Part shown: positions 36,522-47,802 of the stretch, piece by piece
Layout of the letters: each line of letters opens with the position of its first letter
How positions within the stretch are numbered: position 1 is the stretch's first letter
NCBI GenBank assembly: GCA_025738555.1
Contig: JAOVFP010000006.1
Coordinates: 2,046,001 to 2,110,000, forward strand
Direction of reading: 5' to 3'
Length of the DNA: 64,000 nucleotides
From: Cyathus striatus
Lineage: Eukaryota; Basidiomycota; Agaricomycetes; Agaricales; Nidulariaceae
Program-made: the position numbers and the translations under genes
The notes under the pieces: model-generated
Told to the model about the DNA's origin: nothing
Databases searched by the model: none
Seen by the model: the letters and a program-made list of their open reading frames with translations, nothing else

Positions 36522-38325
36522 TCAAACCGCCCTCGATAAGTTGGATTCCGTGTGCACGGTGACTTGCACCGCATCGCCCAAAGCTTGTGCTGAAGGGTGG
36601 GGTTGGGTGGTAGGATAAACATTGGGCGGTGAATAAGGACGTTGATACGGAGTTGCAGACACATCAGAGAAGGGGGCAGGAGATGGTGGCCTGTTGGCAT
36701 CTACTAGTAGATGTGGTGTCACATACACTTTATCCGAATGTGCACTGCGGAGGGAAGTGACGCTACCCTTGCGGGTCTGGGGCGGAGAATCAACTGGCAC
36801 AGTGGAGGTGGATGGAGTGGCAAGATATGCATCATCAGCATATTGAGGAGGAGCGGTGGTGGATGGAGACAATCCGCCAGTCTTCTCCATGTCTTCGCCC
36901 GTGTATGTGGACAGTTCAACATCAGAAATGAATGAAGATGCGAGGGAGTTCCTTTTGCCCTTCGTGCTGAGGCCGGTACTGGTAGGAACATATACAGGGA
37001 GGGTACCGATGCCGGTGCCAGATGATGATGCTTCAGATTTCACAGAGAACTTCGCCCATCTTTAAACATAAATTAGTAAGAGTCGCTGAATGCGAACTGA
37101 AACGGGAGAGGTTACGTACGTAGGAACTGGAAGCAGGGACCCGACTTTCCTCTGGGAAGGTTTGAAACCGAAAGGTTTCAGAGTTGCCCAGAAAAACATA
37201 CGGTAGTGCTTCTGGGCCTCGGTAGCAAAACCGAAAAGTCCAAAGAAAATGAATGCGCAGAACACAGGCAACCACCGGGTGAGTTCAATAGAGATGAGGA
37301 GATCGCGGTTAGAACGCCAGATCAGAGCTGGGACAAGTCCAACACGAGCGAAATCAAAATGGGTGTCCTCCCAGGAAATCCAAGGTTCAAGCGTGACGCC
37401 TTTATTTCCAATATAGATCACGTAAATACCGAGAGGGATTGTGCACATAATGTCAATGATGGCGAGCATCATGAGGCGAACGTAGCGGCTCATGTTAAGC
37501 GCTGAATTAGAGGACATGAGTTGATTGAATTGGATACGGCGGAGCCAAAATGAACGAAGAGTCAAGCCTGTGTAACCACATGTCATTAGAGAGAAACATG
37601 ATAACAAGAGATGGATACTCACTCGAGAAGACGAAAGAAAACATACCGAGGACAACTGGCCACATGTGATAAAGGAAGTATGCGGGAAGAGTATTGTATA
37701 CGACGGGGTAGCAGCCAATATCCTCGTAGAGGTCAAATCGGTGTCCTTGAACAATGATGTCTAATATAATGGATTAAGATCTGCTCCTCAATAACCTCGG
37801 ACCTTTAACTTACGAAGTACCATAATAATAATTGGGATGCCAACGGCAATGCACAGATCAACTATTACCATACGGCGTTTCTGTGAAATGTATTAATAAA
37901 GCATTAATAATATAACCAGACACTGAAACTTACATCACCACGGGTCACCATCGCATTCTTGATAGCAGTGAGTGTGTAAAGACGACGACTAATACACAGC
38001 GTTGATGCAGGTATTCCTATGCTCCCGCCAATAATTAATTTCGATGCTGGGATGACAAGTCAAAACCTAAAATGACAGAAACCAGTGGGATAATGCATAA
38101 CATACATATGTCGCACCAAACGGGCGCTATGTTGTGAAGGCTGTCCTTCCATACCAGTGCATTCACGAAGCCATTCAGGCATAGCAAAGCGGACCAGATC
38201 ATGAATGCGCATGTACCCGAGTTCCACGCGTGAGCATGCCATGGCAAAGGAACGAGACTAATGATAAATCCAAGGAACGCGAATGTTGGAAAGAGTGGGT
38301 ATGTAGGATCGTATAAGATTGCCAT
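36522..38325 (-). CDS. STE3: STE3-like pheromone receptor R1
   Basis: Seven-helix G-protein-coupled receptor for farnesylated mating pheromones, in the plasma membrane. Exons from the 5' end: 38106-38325, 37934-38046, 37814-37880, 37623-37760, 37120-37567 and 36522-37059, 507 residues, no frame break. Signatures: HAHAWNSGTC and NIAPVWCDI at the end of helix 2, SRRLYTL, then VQGHRFDLYEDIGCYP with the conserved extracellular Cys. SNSALNMSRYVRLMML and WEDTHFDFARV follow. The helices end near ATEAQKHYRMFFW. The roughly 200-residue cytoplasmic tail is Ser/Thr/Pro-rich, typical for desensitisation. It is divergent with pheromone P1, 403 bases away. By motifs it groups with R3. Confidence 0.95.
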
Positions 38326-38628
38326 GGCTATCAGGAGTACAGTGTAGAGAGTGACTTGCGCAAAGGGACGGGAAGAAAAGTAGGTGGCATAGCGGCCATG
38401 GCTTTATCTCGTCAAGTCTTTTGGATCCAAGCCTTAACAATGGTGGTCGGAGTCAGAAATACGGCCTTTGTTCGTTGGTAGTTTTGATCACGTGACTGAT
38501 TCTTTACATTGTCCTGCTTTACATTTTTCCCACCCGTCGGACTTCTGTGTATCTTCACAGTAACTCGTGCAATAAGACAATGGAGCCAAACTTTGGGTAA
38601 CGATAAACACAATGGAAACCCCACAAGG

Positions 38629-38636
38629 TATAAAAA
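38629..38636 (+). promoter_or_regulatory. TATA box of pheromone P1
   Basis: TATAAAAA, 100 bases before the P1 ATG. Confidence 0.6.
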
Positions 38637-38728
38637 CACGGCGTTATTTTTTTCACAATAGCACATTCCTTCGTATTTGACCTAGTATCTGCGCGAGCAA
38701 ATCACTGCCCCCCGCCCCCAACTGCACG

Positions 38729-38910
38729 ATGGATCAATTTGATATGATCCTCACCTTTGATGATCCTAGCGTTATCTTATCTTCACCGACTCTGGATGAT
38801 GAAATACCTCTAGATGAGGATTCTGTGTACAGGCCTTCGACATGGTGTACCATTGCGTATGTAATTCGTTGTTAAATTTGAAATATTATATAACTCTGTG
38901 CATTAGCTGA
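38729..38910 (+). CDS. Lipopeptide mating pheromone precursor P1
   Basis: Exons 38729-38856 and 38907-38910, 43 residues. It begins MDQFDMILTF, the MDxF start shared by basidiomycete pheromone precursors, is acidic in the middle, and ends STWCTIA. The last four residues are a CaaX box for farnesylation. The intron (donor GTATGT, acceptor TTAG) splits the final Ala codon. Unspliced, the frame adds five residues and destroys the CaaX box, so splicing is needed for an active pheromone. No clear Glu-Arg processing site is seen; cleavage may be near YR before PSTWC. It is divergent from R1. Confidence 0.85.
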
Positions 38911-40285
38911 AAACTTTCATCCATATTTCATTTCATATTTCGTTTTATTTTCCACCTCTTTTACAATGCCAGGTAGCAGTAAGTGTTTCTTATGGATCAA
39001 TGAAGTATTTTCTGACATACTGTACTCAGCAGCCTTATACCCTGTTCATCAGTTTTATTTTATTTTATTTATACGCACGTCGTTCCCATCTGATAGCCAA
39101 TGTAAGATAGTAGTAAGAATGTGTACATTTATATACAGCACACGCTCCTTATAAATTATATGTATCAATTTGCAAGTATAAATAACATGCACTCTTGTCA
39201 AACTCGTCGTTTTCTTACAGCCTGTTACTGTTCGTCAGTTTGAGACTGGTGGCTCCACTTAAATTTTTTGGAAACAACGGCCAACCAAAATTAATAATTG
39301 CGGTATGCACGAGTAGGCATGTCATACGTACTTATCACAATAGAATCCAAAGGTGGCAGCACTGCACCGCGAAAGGGCCAATAAGCAGTAGTTTGATGGT
39401 CAAAAGTACTTACCGGCCACAGAACGGCCAGCCAACCTTCAATCAGCGACACAGTGGTCCGGATGTACTTCAAATTTGTAGAAATCTTTATTATCTAACA
39501 ATCGTCTAAGAGTACCACTTGACCATCGGCAACACTGCCGAGTAGTAAAGTTGATATTACATTGTGCACGCCAAAAAGTAGCTTTGATGGTCAAACGTTC
39601 ATTGTAGTACCAATCACATAACCGCTAGTCAGGTCTTTCGAAAGGCTCTTAGAATGTGTTCAAGTTTTACCTTGCCGTTTTAAAATTTAGAAGGCGGCCC
39701 CAAGAAGCAGCTGACTCAGACTCATTCTAATGCTATTGTTTGTATATGCTTATCACTGTTGCCAGTTCCGACTCCCGAGTCCCAAAATTTTTGACAGCAT
39801 TGTCCGTCGGAGTTTACATCCTGTTACATTGTCCGTAAATTATAATGTATTTAACCACGGCATGGGCGTTGGCTAAGTAACATCGTGTCCCGACTCCCTA
39901 TCCCCTCCATCTTTTGTGCTGTAGAACATGCCTTCCTCTTTAACCTTATTGGTGTTCTTCATCATATGCATACAGCAATGTAGTATTTTCCTTCCAAATG
40001 AAGTTGAAATGCTGGCGTTAACGAACGAACCTAGGTTTTACACTTCCTACGTCCGATAACAATAGATCACCTCCGAGATGTCGCACCAACGTTACAATTC
40101 CATCTTATCCAGAAAATGTACGTTTTATTCCCTCCCTCTTCTTGTCTTTCAGAATTCTAACACTACAACATCAGTGTGTTTCTTCTTGCAGATCCGTTCA
40201 GACTCTACAACTTGTAAAAATAACCTGCATATTTCTCTTTCAATTACTAATTTAGCTGCAGCGTTGTGGTGACACAATACCTTGC
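38911..40285. other. Intergenic in the mating region, nothing recognised
   Basis: Short frames only. No further MDxF...CaaX frame was noticed by eye. Confidence 0.4.
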
Positions 40286-40671
40286 ATGTGTCATTATGCC
40301 CCACCAACATCGGTCCATGACTGCATAGAGTGCGTGAAGGAAGCTGCTGGCGACCTTAGTCGAGTTATGGCCGGATATATCCAAATATCGCGCGATGTAC
40401 AGTGTAAGCTTCGGGATCAGTATATACAAATTATTATCTTTTACTCAGATGTTATTTCACAGCATATGCATCTGCATGCGAGGCGCTCTTTATTCCTCCA
40501 GATGGTGGTCCTGCACCGGAGGATGTCTATGATCCTTATTGTCCCACTTCTATCCTAGTTGATATTCCTGCAGGAGCACGTCTTTACATGTCTCCACTAC
40601 ATTCTTTTCTTCCTCTTCTCAGCTTTGTGTGCGCAGTGGTGCTTGTCGCTATTGCGCAACGTCGCCGTTAG
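40286..40671 (+). CDS. Small putative tail-anchored protein in the mating locus
   Basis: Two exons, 40286-40403 and 40463-40671 (phase 1), 108 residues. It begins MCHYAPPTSVHDCIECVKEA, then after the junction reads SYASACEALFIPPDGGPAPE and DVYDPYCPTSILVDIPAG. It closes with a hydrophobic segment FLPLLSFVCAVVLVAIA and a QRRR end. The second exon has strong coding character (Pro/Asp/Gly-rich, no stops). The start is uncertain: the frame is open upstream of the ATG and an earlier exon may exist. No known family. It lies between pheromones P1 and P2. Confidence 0.45.
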
Positions 40672-42201
40672 AATTTTTAGTCGCTGCTATCTCCGCCGTT
40701 CGTTTATTTCGTTTATTTTACTACTGTAGCAATTACTCGTACGTGGCTTATTGTATTTGGGTTAGTAGAATTATGTACATTATACAAGTAATTTATGACA
40801 ATTCGCAATTACTTAATCTGAGCGACGAATAGTATTTGCTTCTGAGTAGTGATAGCAGCATTGATCTACCTGCTTTTATCAAACGTTTAAACGTCTTAAG
40901 ATTATAGTAAGAATGCAAGATGATTCTAGAGCGCTGACTCCGAGACCAGCTCTCCGAGACACTGCTAGTAGTACTTACTGGTAGTACGTACGTATGTAAG
41001 TCCGTATAAGTATGTACCAAACTAAGTCAACTAAGTGCTACTTGAAGGACGGAAGGAAAATATTGTTTTGTGTTTGTACATGACTAATGTGAACTATGTC
41101 GATATACTTACTAGATACATAAATACTCCCAAGTTCGGGTGCTTCACCATGATTTATTTGTCGATGAGCAAGGATGCCGGCTATGAATATATCCGGCATC
41201 CGGCGTCCAGCTGAGCAAGGTCGCGGCTCAAGCCTTTTTCGTTCGTATCGCTTCTCTCCTCTCATTACTCACTGTTTGCGCGAACGCTCTTCTCAACATC
41301 CTCAATTCTGGTCTCTGTATTCTAGTTATATTTGTCTTTTATTCCCTCCCTCCCTGATCCCCAGCTTTTGATGAATTTTTCAGTATTATCGAAGGACCAT
41401 GAGTCGAGGTCTATAGCTTAGTTTAATGTCACATTGTCTTGTTCTTTAGTATTGCTTTATGGTTTTCTGTTCGGTTGTCATTAATAATGTTGGACTACAT
41501 AGATTTTGTAAATCAAGTGTAATATAATACACTGGATATCGATGATCTCTGCGTGAATCAAGGTAAAATCGCGGAGCAGTTCCCACCTGCCCAGCGGCTC
41601 GACTGCTCCGCGTCCGTTTGAGTATGCCCAAACCTAACCCAACCCTTATTAGCCTTGTATTTGCGCGGAGACCATTGACGAGGCTGGATGCTCTTATCAT
41701 TCTATTTTTGTGTGTTGGACTCGGATACTATCAGTTCCACGTACATCGGATTACTACTCTATTTCTACAACTTCTCATTGTTTGATCTCGCTGAAATTTA
41801 ACATATAATCTATTATCACTTCAATAACTTAAGGTGTGGTTTTATTTCATAGAAAATTCATAATATTCAATTGGGTATCACGCTTGCCGTGCACCGGAAC
41901 TGGCGAACATTAACAAGTGCTGATGTGACGTCACTGATTGTTTACATCGCAACGTGGTCAAGCAACAACTAGCTTGCATCGGACCTTTAATTCTTTGATC
42001 GGACTTCTGTGACATCTGCGTGGCAATCCGACTTAGCAGTAATCCGATGTACGTGGGACCGATAGTACATGTTTACATAAACAATGGTATTGCATTATCA
42101 ATTTTAAGCTCCGACATACAACATCATGGCGTGAGGTAGAGTCCCATTGTCAGTAAGCGTTTGACTTCCATTGTTCTACGGATAATGGGAGGCCGCGAGG
42201 C
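40672..42201. other. Intergenic, nothing recognised
   Basis: AT-rich sequence without a supported gene. Confidence 0.4.
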
Positions 42202-42208
42202 TATAAAG
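42202..42208 (+). promoter_or_regulatory. TATA box of pheromone P2
   Basis: TATAAAG, 114 bases before the P2 ATG. Confidence 0.6.
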
Positions 42209-42315
42209 ACGACTTGTCTGTCGATTTTATACATCAAATTTCGTCTTCATTCAGCCAACATCTACTACTTCGCTATCGACTCGCTTTTTTGTAGTACCAC
42301 TGCAACCAAACTACA

Positions 42316-42486
42316 ATGGACTCATTTTCCGTTCTCGAAGAACTTATGGTGACACCAGAAACCATAGCCCTCATCGCTCAGAAGATACAGGGGACATGGT
42401 CATCTCCTGAATCAATCGAAATCGATCTCCCGCATGATAGTGAACGCCTTAATGACAACTTGGGATCATTTTGCGTTATATCATAG
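42316..42486 (+). CDS. Lipopeptide mating pheromone precursor P2
   Basis: Intronless, 56 residues. It starts MDSFSVLEEL and ends ERLNDNLGSFCVIS. The MDxF start, acidic pro-region and CVIS CaaX box are the hallmarks of the family. An Glu-Arg processing motif lies before LNDNLGSFC, which would give a nine-residue mature peptide with a farnesylated, methylated Cys end. It lies 1.46 kb upstream of receptor R2 on the same strand. A functional partner would be a receptor of another specificity, by the non-self rule of these loci. Confidence 0.92.
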   Translation: MDSFSVLEELMVTPETIALIAQKIQGTWSSPESIEIDLPHDSERLNDNLGSFCVIS

Positions 42487-43948
42487 TGTACGTATATTCC
42501 ATTGCCTGGAGAAATATTTCATGCTAATCAAGATTATAACTTATAAGGTTTCGCATGGGATGATTATTTTCCGCGTCACACAGCTCAAAACTTCAACCCT
42601 ATTGTCTTGTAAGCTTCATTGAAGGCTGGAATTAACTAAGTCCTTACTTCTCATTTATTTAGTTCGTTTTTTCCAGTCCTTTGAGAGGGCGAATACTTTT
42701 CAGGCTCTTCAAGTTAGCCTTACACGTTCTTTTACTTTTACTTATTTTTGTATTGAAGTAGTTGAAAGTCAAGTTGTAGCCATATTTGTTAAGATAACAA
42801 TTATATTTATTTCAATATTTATTCTTTATCAGTTGGAACTTGGTTTGATCGTCAGATAAAAGAATATTTTCCGCAAACGTCAGTGATACGTTCCGGAATG
42901 TGCATTAATTTATGTGTCGAAAAGCGTCCGGACAGTTGCCGCCCCCGTAGATGTCAGGTAGGATGAGCCAATCGATAAATATATAAGTAGTAAGTATAAA
43001 GGGAGGGTAGCCTGAGTGTTCTCTGATTTTGAAAAACTTTCGTCTATTGTTGGAGAGGGTACGCAGGTGACCCGTTCGATGGGTCTCCAACCGGTCTGCG
43101 TTTTTTGGTGCGCTTCAATGTGTTGAAGTTAAAGTTTGAGAGGACGTGTGTTGACATGTGACGCGTGACGTTGCGCTCCCCTCGATGTTGTGATATTGTG
43201 AGCCGTGCGTTTTCTTTCATTTCTTTTATGTTTCGGCTGAGCTTTGGGCATTAACTGCTATCTACTGATATCGTAACATTGTATCTTGAACTTCAATGAT
43301 ATTGAACGGCACACTATCTGTGCACAGGCTCTGGCTGTTGTAATACTATGCTCATACTATGCTGCACACTACAATTCCCTTCAGGTCCCCAACAAGGCCC
43401 TTCGGTGCACGGGCTATCGACTGGCAGAAAATATTGGAAATTATATACTGGCACAATTTGGGCACAACAATGGCGGGTGCATGAACTCCTTTTACAGCAG
43501 ACAGGCAGATAAATGAAAAAATATTGGCGAGCGTATACACTTAAGGGATTTTTTCATATTGAATTTCTGATTGAAATAAGTACTGTATCATTATGAGCGA
43601 ACATTGTCGATATCTTTTTCAAGACCCGTGCGGTCTCGTGGATGCTGTGCAGATGCGTAGGCCTATCGGAGGCTATCAACTACATTATCATAGTTTATCC
43701 CAACGTTTGACCAACGTTTCAATTTGACCCGCCAAAGTGACGGAGCCTGACGGCGCGATCATCACGTGACAAAACTGTTCTTGATTGTTCGCCTGAAATA
43801 GAAACTGCTTCCTTCCATTGTCCTCATCGACATCATTGGCCTGAACCCTTTGTTCGTTCATCTAGACAGGCTTTTACCCGACCACCTCGCGTATTTAACA
43901 TGTATAAGGCCTCTTTCTTCTCATCCCTCCCCTTTCAAAACTGTCGCC
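42487..43948. other. Intergenic between P2 and R2
   Basis: No gene is seen; the last 200 bases, pyrimidine-rich, are the likely R2 promoter. Confidence 0.4.
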
Positions 43949-45509
43949 ATGTCCCATCCTGAATTCGGTCCCATTGGGATTCTCTCCGCCTTAACTCTTC
44001 TTCTCCCACTGCCATGGCATTGGCGTGCAGGCAATGTCGCTACTCTAGCCATAATCGCGTGGTTATTTGCCATAAATATGATATATGGCATTGACGCCAT
44101 TATATGGGCAGGAAATGTTGACATAGTTGCCACTGTTTGGTGTGATATCAGTACGTCCTACGTTCCGTCAATGAGTTCCGCCTTCCGTGTAATAATGCGT
44201 ATTGTGTCTAGCCACAAAGATTATCATTGGCGCCAACGTTGCTCTTCCAGCCGCCTGCTTTTGCGTTAGTGTCCATCTTGAACAGGTTGCATCCGTTCGT
44301 AACGTCAGAAGTACGCTCTCGGGCAAGAGGAAGAGACAGATCTTCGAGGCTTGCATGTGCTATATCTTTCCGATGCTTATAATGGCGCTTCGTAAGTCGT
44401 GAAATTCACCTTCGAGTTAATACTCAAATATTTTTTAGACTACGTTGTTCAAGGCCATCGCTTCGATATCATTCAAGACTACGGCTGCCGTCCTGCAACC
44501 TACTTCTCCGTCGCTGGATCTTTTCGTCTATGTACCTTCTTTGGTTTTGGCTCTGGGTGCTCTGGTGTTCTCTGGTATGAATTATTTGCAAACACAATAT
44601 TAGTTATAAGCTTAATACGTCCTCAATAGCTCTTGCTCTACGTCATTTCATTATCCGTCGTATGACGTTCGCTCAGCACCTCGCCACATCCAACTCAGCT
44701 CTTACGACTTCGCGCTATCTTCGTCTTATTCTTATGTCTGCAGTGCAGATGGTGTGGTCGTTGACCGCCACATCATACACTCTGTGGTTTACCGCAACTT
44801 TGTCCCCATCCGCCCCTGGACCAACTGGGCTGATGTTCATTCCGACTTCTCTCGCATCGACCTCTTCTTAAGCATCCTCACACCTGCTGCCGTCCTGCAT
44901 TCCTACCTCGTCCTTTGGTGGATGATTCCAGCTTCTACAATTCTTTTCGTTGCGTTCTTCTCATTCGGTCGTGACGCAATGGACGAGTACAAAAAATGCT
45001 TCAAATGGATTCGTGTTCATATATTCCGCCGTAAGCCTGCCGGTGAAGGCAAGAGCATCCCCCTGACAGCTAGCAATGCTCTTGCCTCGTCTAAACCTAA
45101 CATCAATCTAAGCACTATTCAATCGACTCCGACAGCTGGGTCTCCCACTGTCTCTTCTTCTTCCATGGCCAAGTACCGTACCAGCTTCGACGACCTCGAG
45201 ACTGGATCTCGCTCAGAGATGTCTGCGTACGAAACACCTGCTCTACTCTACGGCAGCATTGAAGGCAAGGCCATCGGGTCGTACACGGATCTTACCCCCG
45301 AGACACCTTCAACCCTTGCACCCTCGTCGCCAGGAGCCGTCAAGGCTAAAGTGAAGACACTTTCAGAAACTTCTTCTCCTATCACTTTGTCGCCTGCCCC
45401 AGCTCCTCGAAGCTGGCAACTAACTCCCGGTTCGCCTCGACCCCTCACCTACCCATCTCACGACGCAACATTTCGAGGGATAAACCCTCCCAACCCCGAC
45501 GGGCTGTAA
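43949..45509 (+). CDS. STE3: STE3-like pheromone receptor R2, two frameshifts
   Basis: Exons 43949-44150, 44212-44391, 44439-44574 and 44630-45509, 465 codons. Signatures: SHPEFGPIGILSALTL, WRAGNVATLAIIAWLF, AIIWAGNVDI, TVWCDI, IIIGANVALPAACFC, then VVQGHRFDIIQDYGC. Near 44513 two bases (CT) appear to be missing, and near 44794 one more, so the stretch between is read in the wrong frame. The correct frame gives LDLFVYVPSLVLALGALVFS and SNSALTTSRYLRLILMSAVQ. The net change is three bases, so the tail (RPWTNWADVHSDFSRIDLFL onwards) is in frame again and no stop occurs. The tail is Ser/Pro-rich. By WAGNVD and DYGC it groups with R4. It is either a sequence error or a protein with a scrambled middle. 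Confidence 0.9.
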
Positions 45510-46276
45510 ACCAATAATACCACGAAAAACATATATTTATCTCATCCTCTCATTCTCTGGTTACTTGTCCTTAAGACTAGTTTGGCGGTTCTTCACCACG
45601 TTCATTACTTTCGTTTACGACTATTTCACGACTACACATTGTGCTCATCATCATTCTCATGTACTATGCATATCTATCATAGCAGGTTCTTTTCTTGTAT
45701 TGTTTATGGTTGGTGTAGCCCACACACTCCTTGAAATAAATTTATACTTTATTTTGCTTATCTCTTCGTTGGATAAGACTTAGCTTACAAGCAACTTACA
45801 AGTAGCATTGTCATTTTTTGACGTATATTCGTACATATCTGTATACAAAATAGAAGATACACAAGGATAAATAACTTACAATCGGAGCTGAAAATAGTAT
45901 GTTCAAAACTTCAAACTTCTCATGGTCTTCGCAGGTCTTCTCCCATGGTTCACCGTGCCCAGCGTATTGCACTACCACACACCTTGGTATCCGAACATTT
46001 CTGGAAGAATGGTCACTGATGATAACGGTTCTGCGCATTAGCGAAGGCCACTTGTAGTCCGAAGCCTCAAGAGACAATGAGATAATTTAAACTCCGCCAT
46101 TGTCCTCCTAATTTTGGCTCACCGACACCTCGCGCTGACTTGAAACCACTTCGTGCATAATGGATAAGTTCCACATTGTGGGCTTAAAGCAGAAGCCACG
46201 TTCCCTATGGACAATGGTGCCGGAGCTTCATTTTGACTCGTCAAGGCTCGTGGGCCCATTGTTCGTGTAAACGTGC
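45510..46276. other. Intergenic, 3' of R2
   Basis: No gene seen. Confidence 0.4.
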
Positions 46277-46283
46277 TATAAAG
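46277..46283 (+). promoter_or_regulatory. TATA box of pheromone P3
   Basis: TATAAAG, 170 bases before the P3 ATG. Confidence 0.5.
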
Positions 46284-46446
46284 TATTGGCCCCTTTCATT
46301 AGATTCTTCACTAGACCACATTTCAGCAACGCGCAGGACTTCTCCTTCGACCGGTACTCAACAAACAATTTCGCTCTTCAAACCCAAGTGGTAACCCTCA
46401 GCGTCGAATAAAACCTCGAACGAATCTCATCGTGCCATCAGCCGCA

Positions 46447-46641
46447 ATGGATTCCTTCACGACCATCGACATATTCACCCAATTTTCTGACGATATGTCA
46501 GACACGGCGTTGACCGTCGAATCCTCAGCTACAACAACAACGATAACATCTTCATTGTTACAAGAGGAATACGAACTTCCGATGGACTTCGAAGTTCGTA
46601 ATACCGGAGGCGGAGCCAACTGGTGGTGCGTTATCGCATGA
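46447..46641 (+). CDS. Lipopeptide mating pheromone precursor P3
   Basis: Intronless, 64 residues. It begins MDSFTTIDIFTQF, has a Ser/Thr-rich middle, and ends RNTGGGANWWCVIA. The CaaX box is CVIA; the peptide before it carries Trp-Trp-Cys. The likely processing site is near Glu-Val-Arg before NTGGGANWWC. It lies between R2 (upstream, same strand) and R3 (convergent). Confidence 0.92.
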   Translation: MDSFTTIDIFTQFSDDMSDTALTVESSATTTTITSSLLQEEYELPMDFEVRNTGGGANWWCVIA

Positions 46642-47802
46642 CATTCGTTGTGTTGTCCAAATGTAAAATTATCTACCACTTGTATCCAGTACGTGTGTTC
46701 CTCCGTCGTACTGGTACTTTATCAACTAACGTATTTTAAAGTATACAGCCAGCTCACCAAGATACCCCCAACCTTCTGTTCTTACGCATTTTTATGCGCT
46801 TTATTTATTCTATGTTTATTTGCTATGTAGTTTATCGATTTCGTTCAAGTTTTTGCCGCCCTATGGTAGCAGCTCACCCTCGTTATTCTTTGTACTTTAC
46901 ATCGGCCTTATAGCGCCCACATTGTTTATCCTTACGGTTATGGAAACATTATTTTGGGACGCATGATGTAGCAACAAATTAGTTTAGGATAGCAATTGAT
47001 TGAGCTGGAATCAGTCAGTCATAAACATTTAAGCCCCCGCGATCCGAGACACTTATTATTTGAGTATTTGCTGGTTATATGATATAGTGATACCTCTCGT
47101 AAAGTGTTTTATGTGTATGTCACCTGGAGTCGTCGAGACGCAATTAATTATCATTGTACTAACACCATCTCATGTACCCGAGAACTTGAAGGTTGAATAG
47201 ATGAAGGGCCACAGACCCGGCACAATGTTCATCAGCGCTGACTTGTCACCATTGTACTAATTTATCATGAATACAGTTGTAGCACCAATAGTACAAGGTC
47301 ACGGCGTATTGTATTGGTAATGTAGTATCCAAACATTGTATTCTTGAGAGGTAAAGTCAGCGGGAGACGTCGATGTCGTCAACAATGTAGAGTCAAAAAG
47401 AGAACAATCAGATATGAATGGACAATGCTGCACCAAAGTTGTTTGTCTACCGACACTTTTCTCAGTCTTCGTTCTTCACACAGGTATTGTTGTTATAAAT
47501 GTTTTAACTTCTCTATTGCTTCAATGTCTAGCACGTCCGTAGATAGTAATCATAAAAATACACGTATAAAGGTAATTGCAATCCGATGAATGAACGAAAC
47601 CCGTATAATGAAGAAATAAGGTATACACTCCAACGCGGAGTTAGACTAAGGCTACAGTGTGTAAAGGGTTAATAAGACAGTGTGATGTAAGTGACTGTAT
47701 AAATTTTGAAGGAAAATAAGGAGTATGTGCAGGGTGGAATGTTGAGGTGGCGCGAGCACTTGAGAACAAAATGAGGCGTGGGGGGTCAAAAGAAGCCAGC
47801 AA
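46642..47802. other. Intergenic between P3 and R3
   Basis: No supported gene. Confidence 0.4.

Noticed and set aside
40078..40272. MSHQRYNSILSRK frame as first exon of the 40286 gene
   Set aside because: No splice combination joins it in frame to the clearly coding exon.
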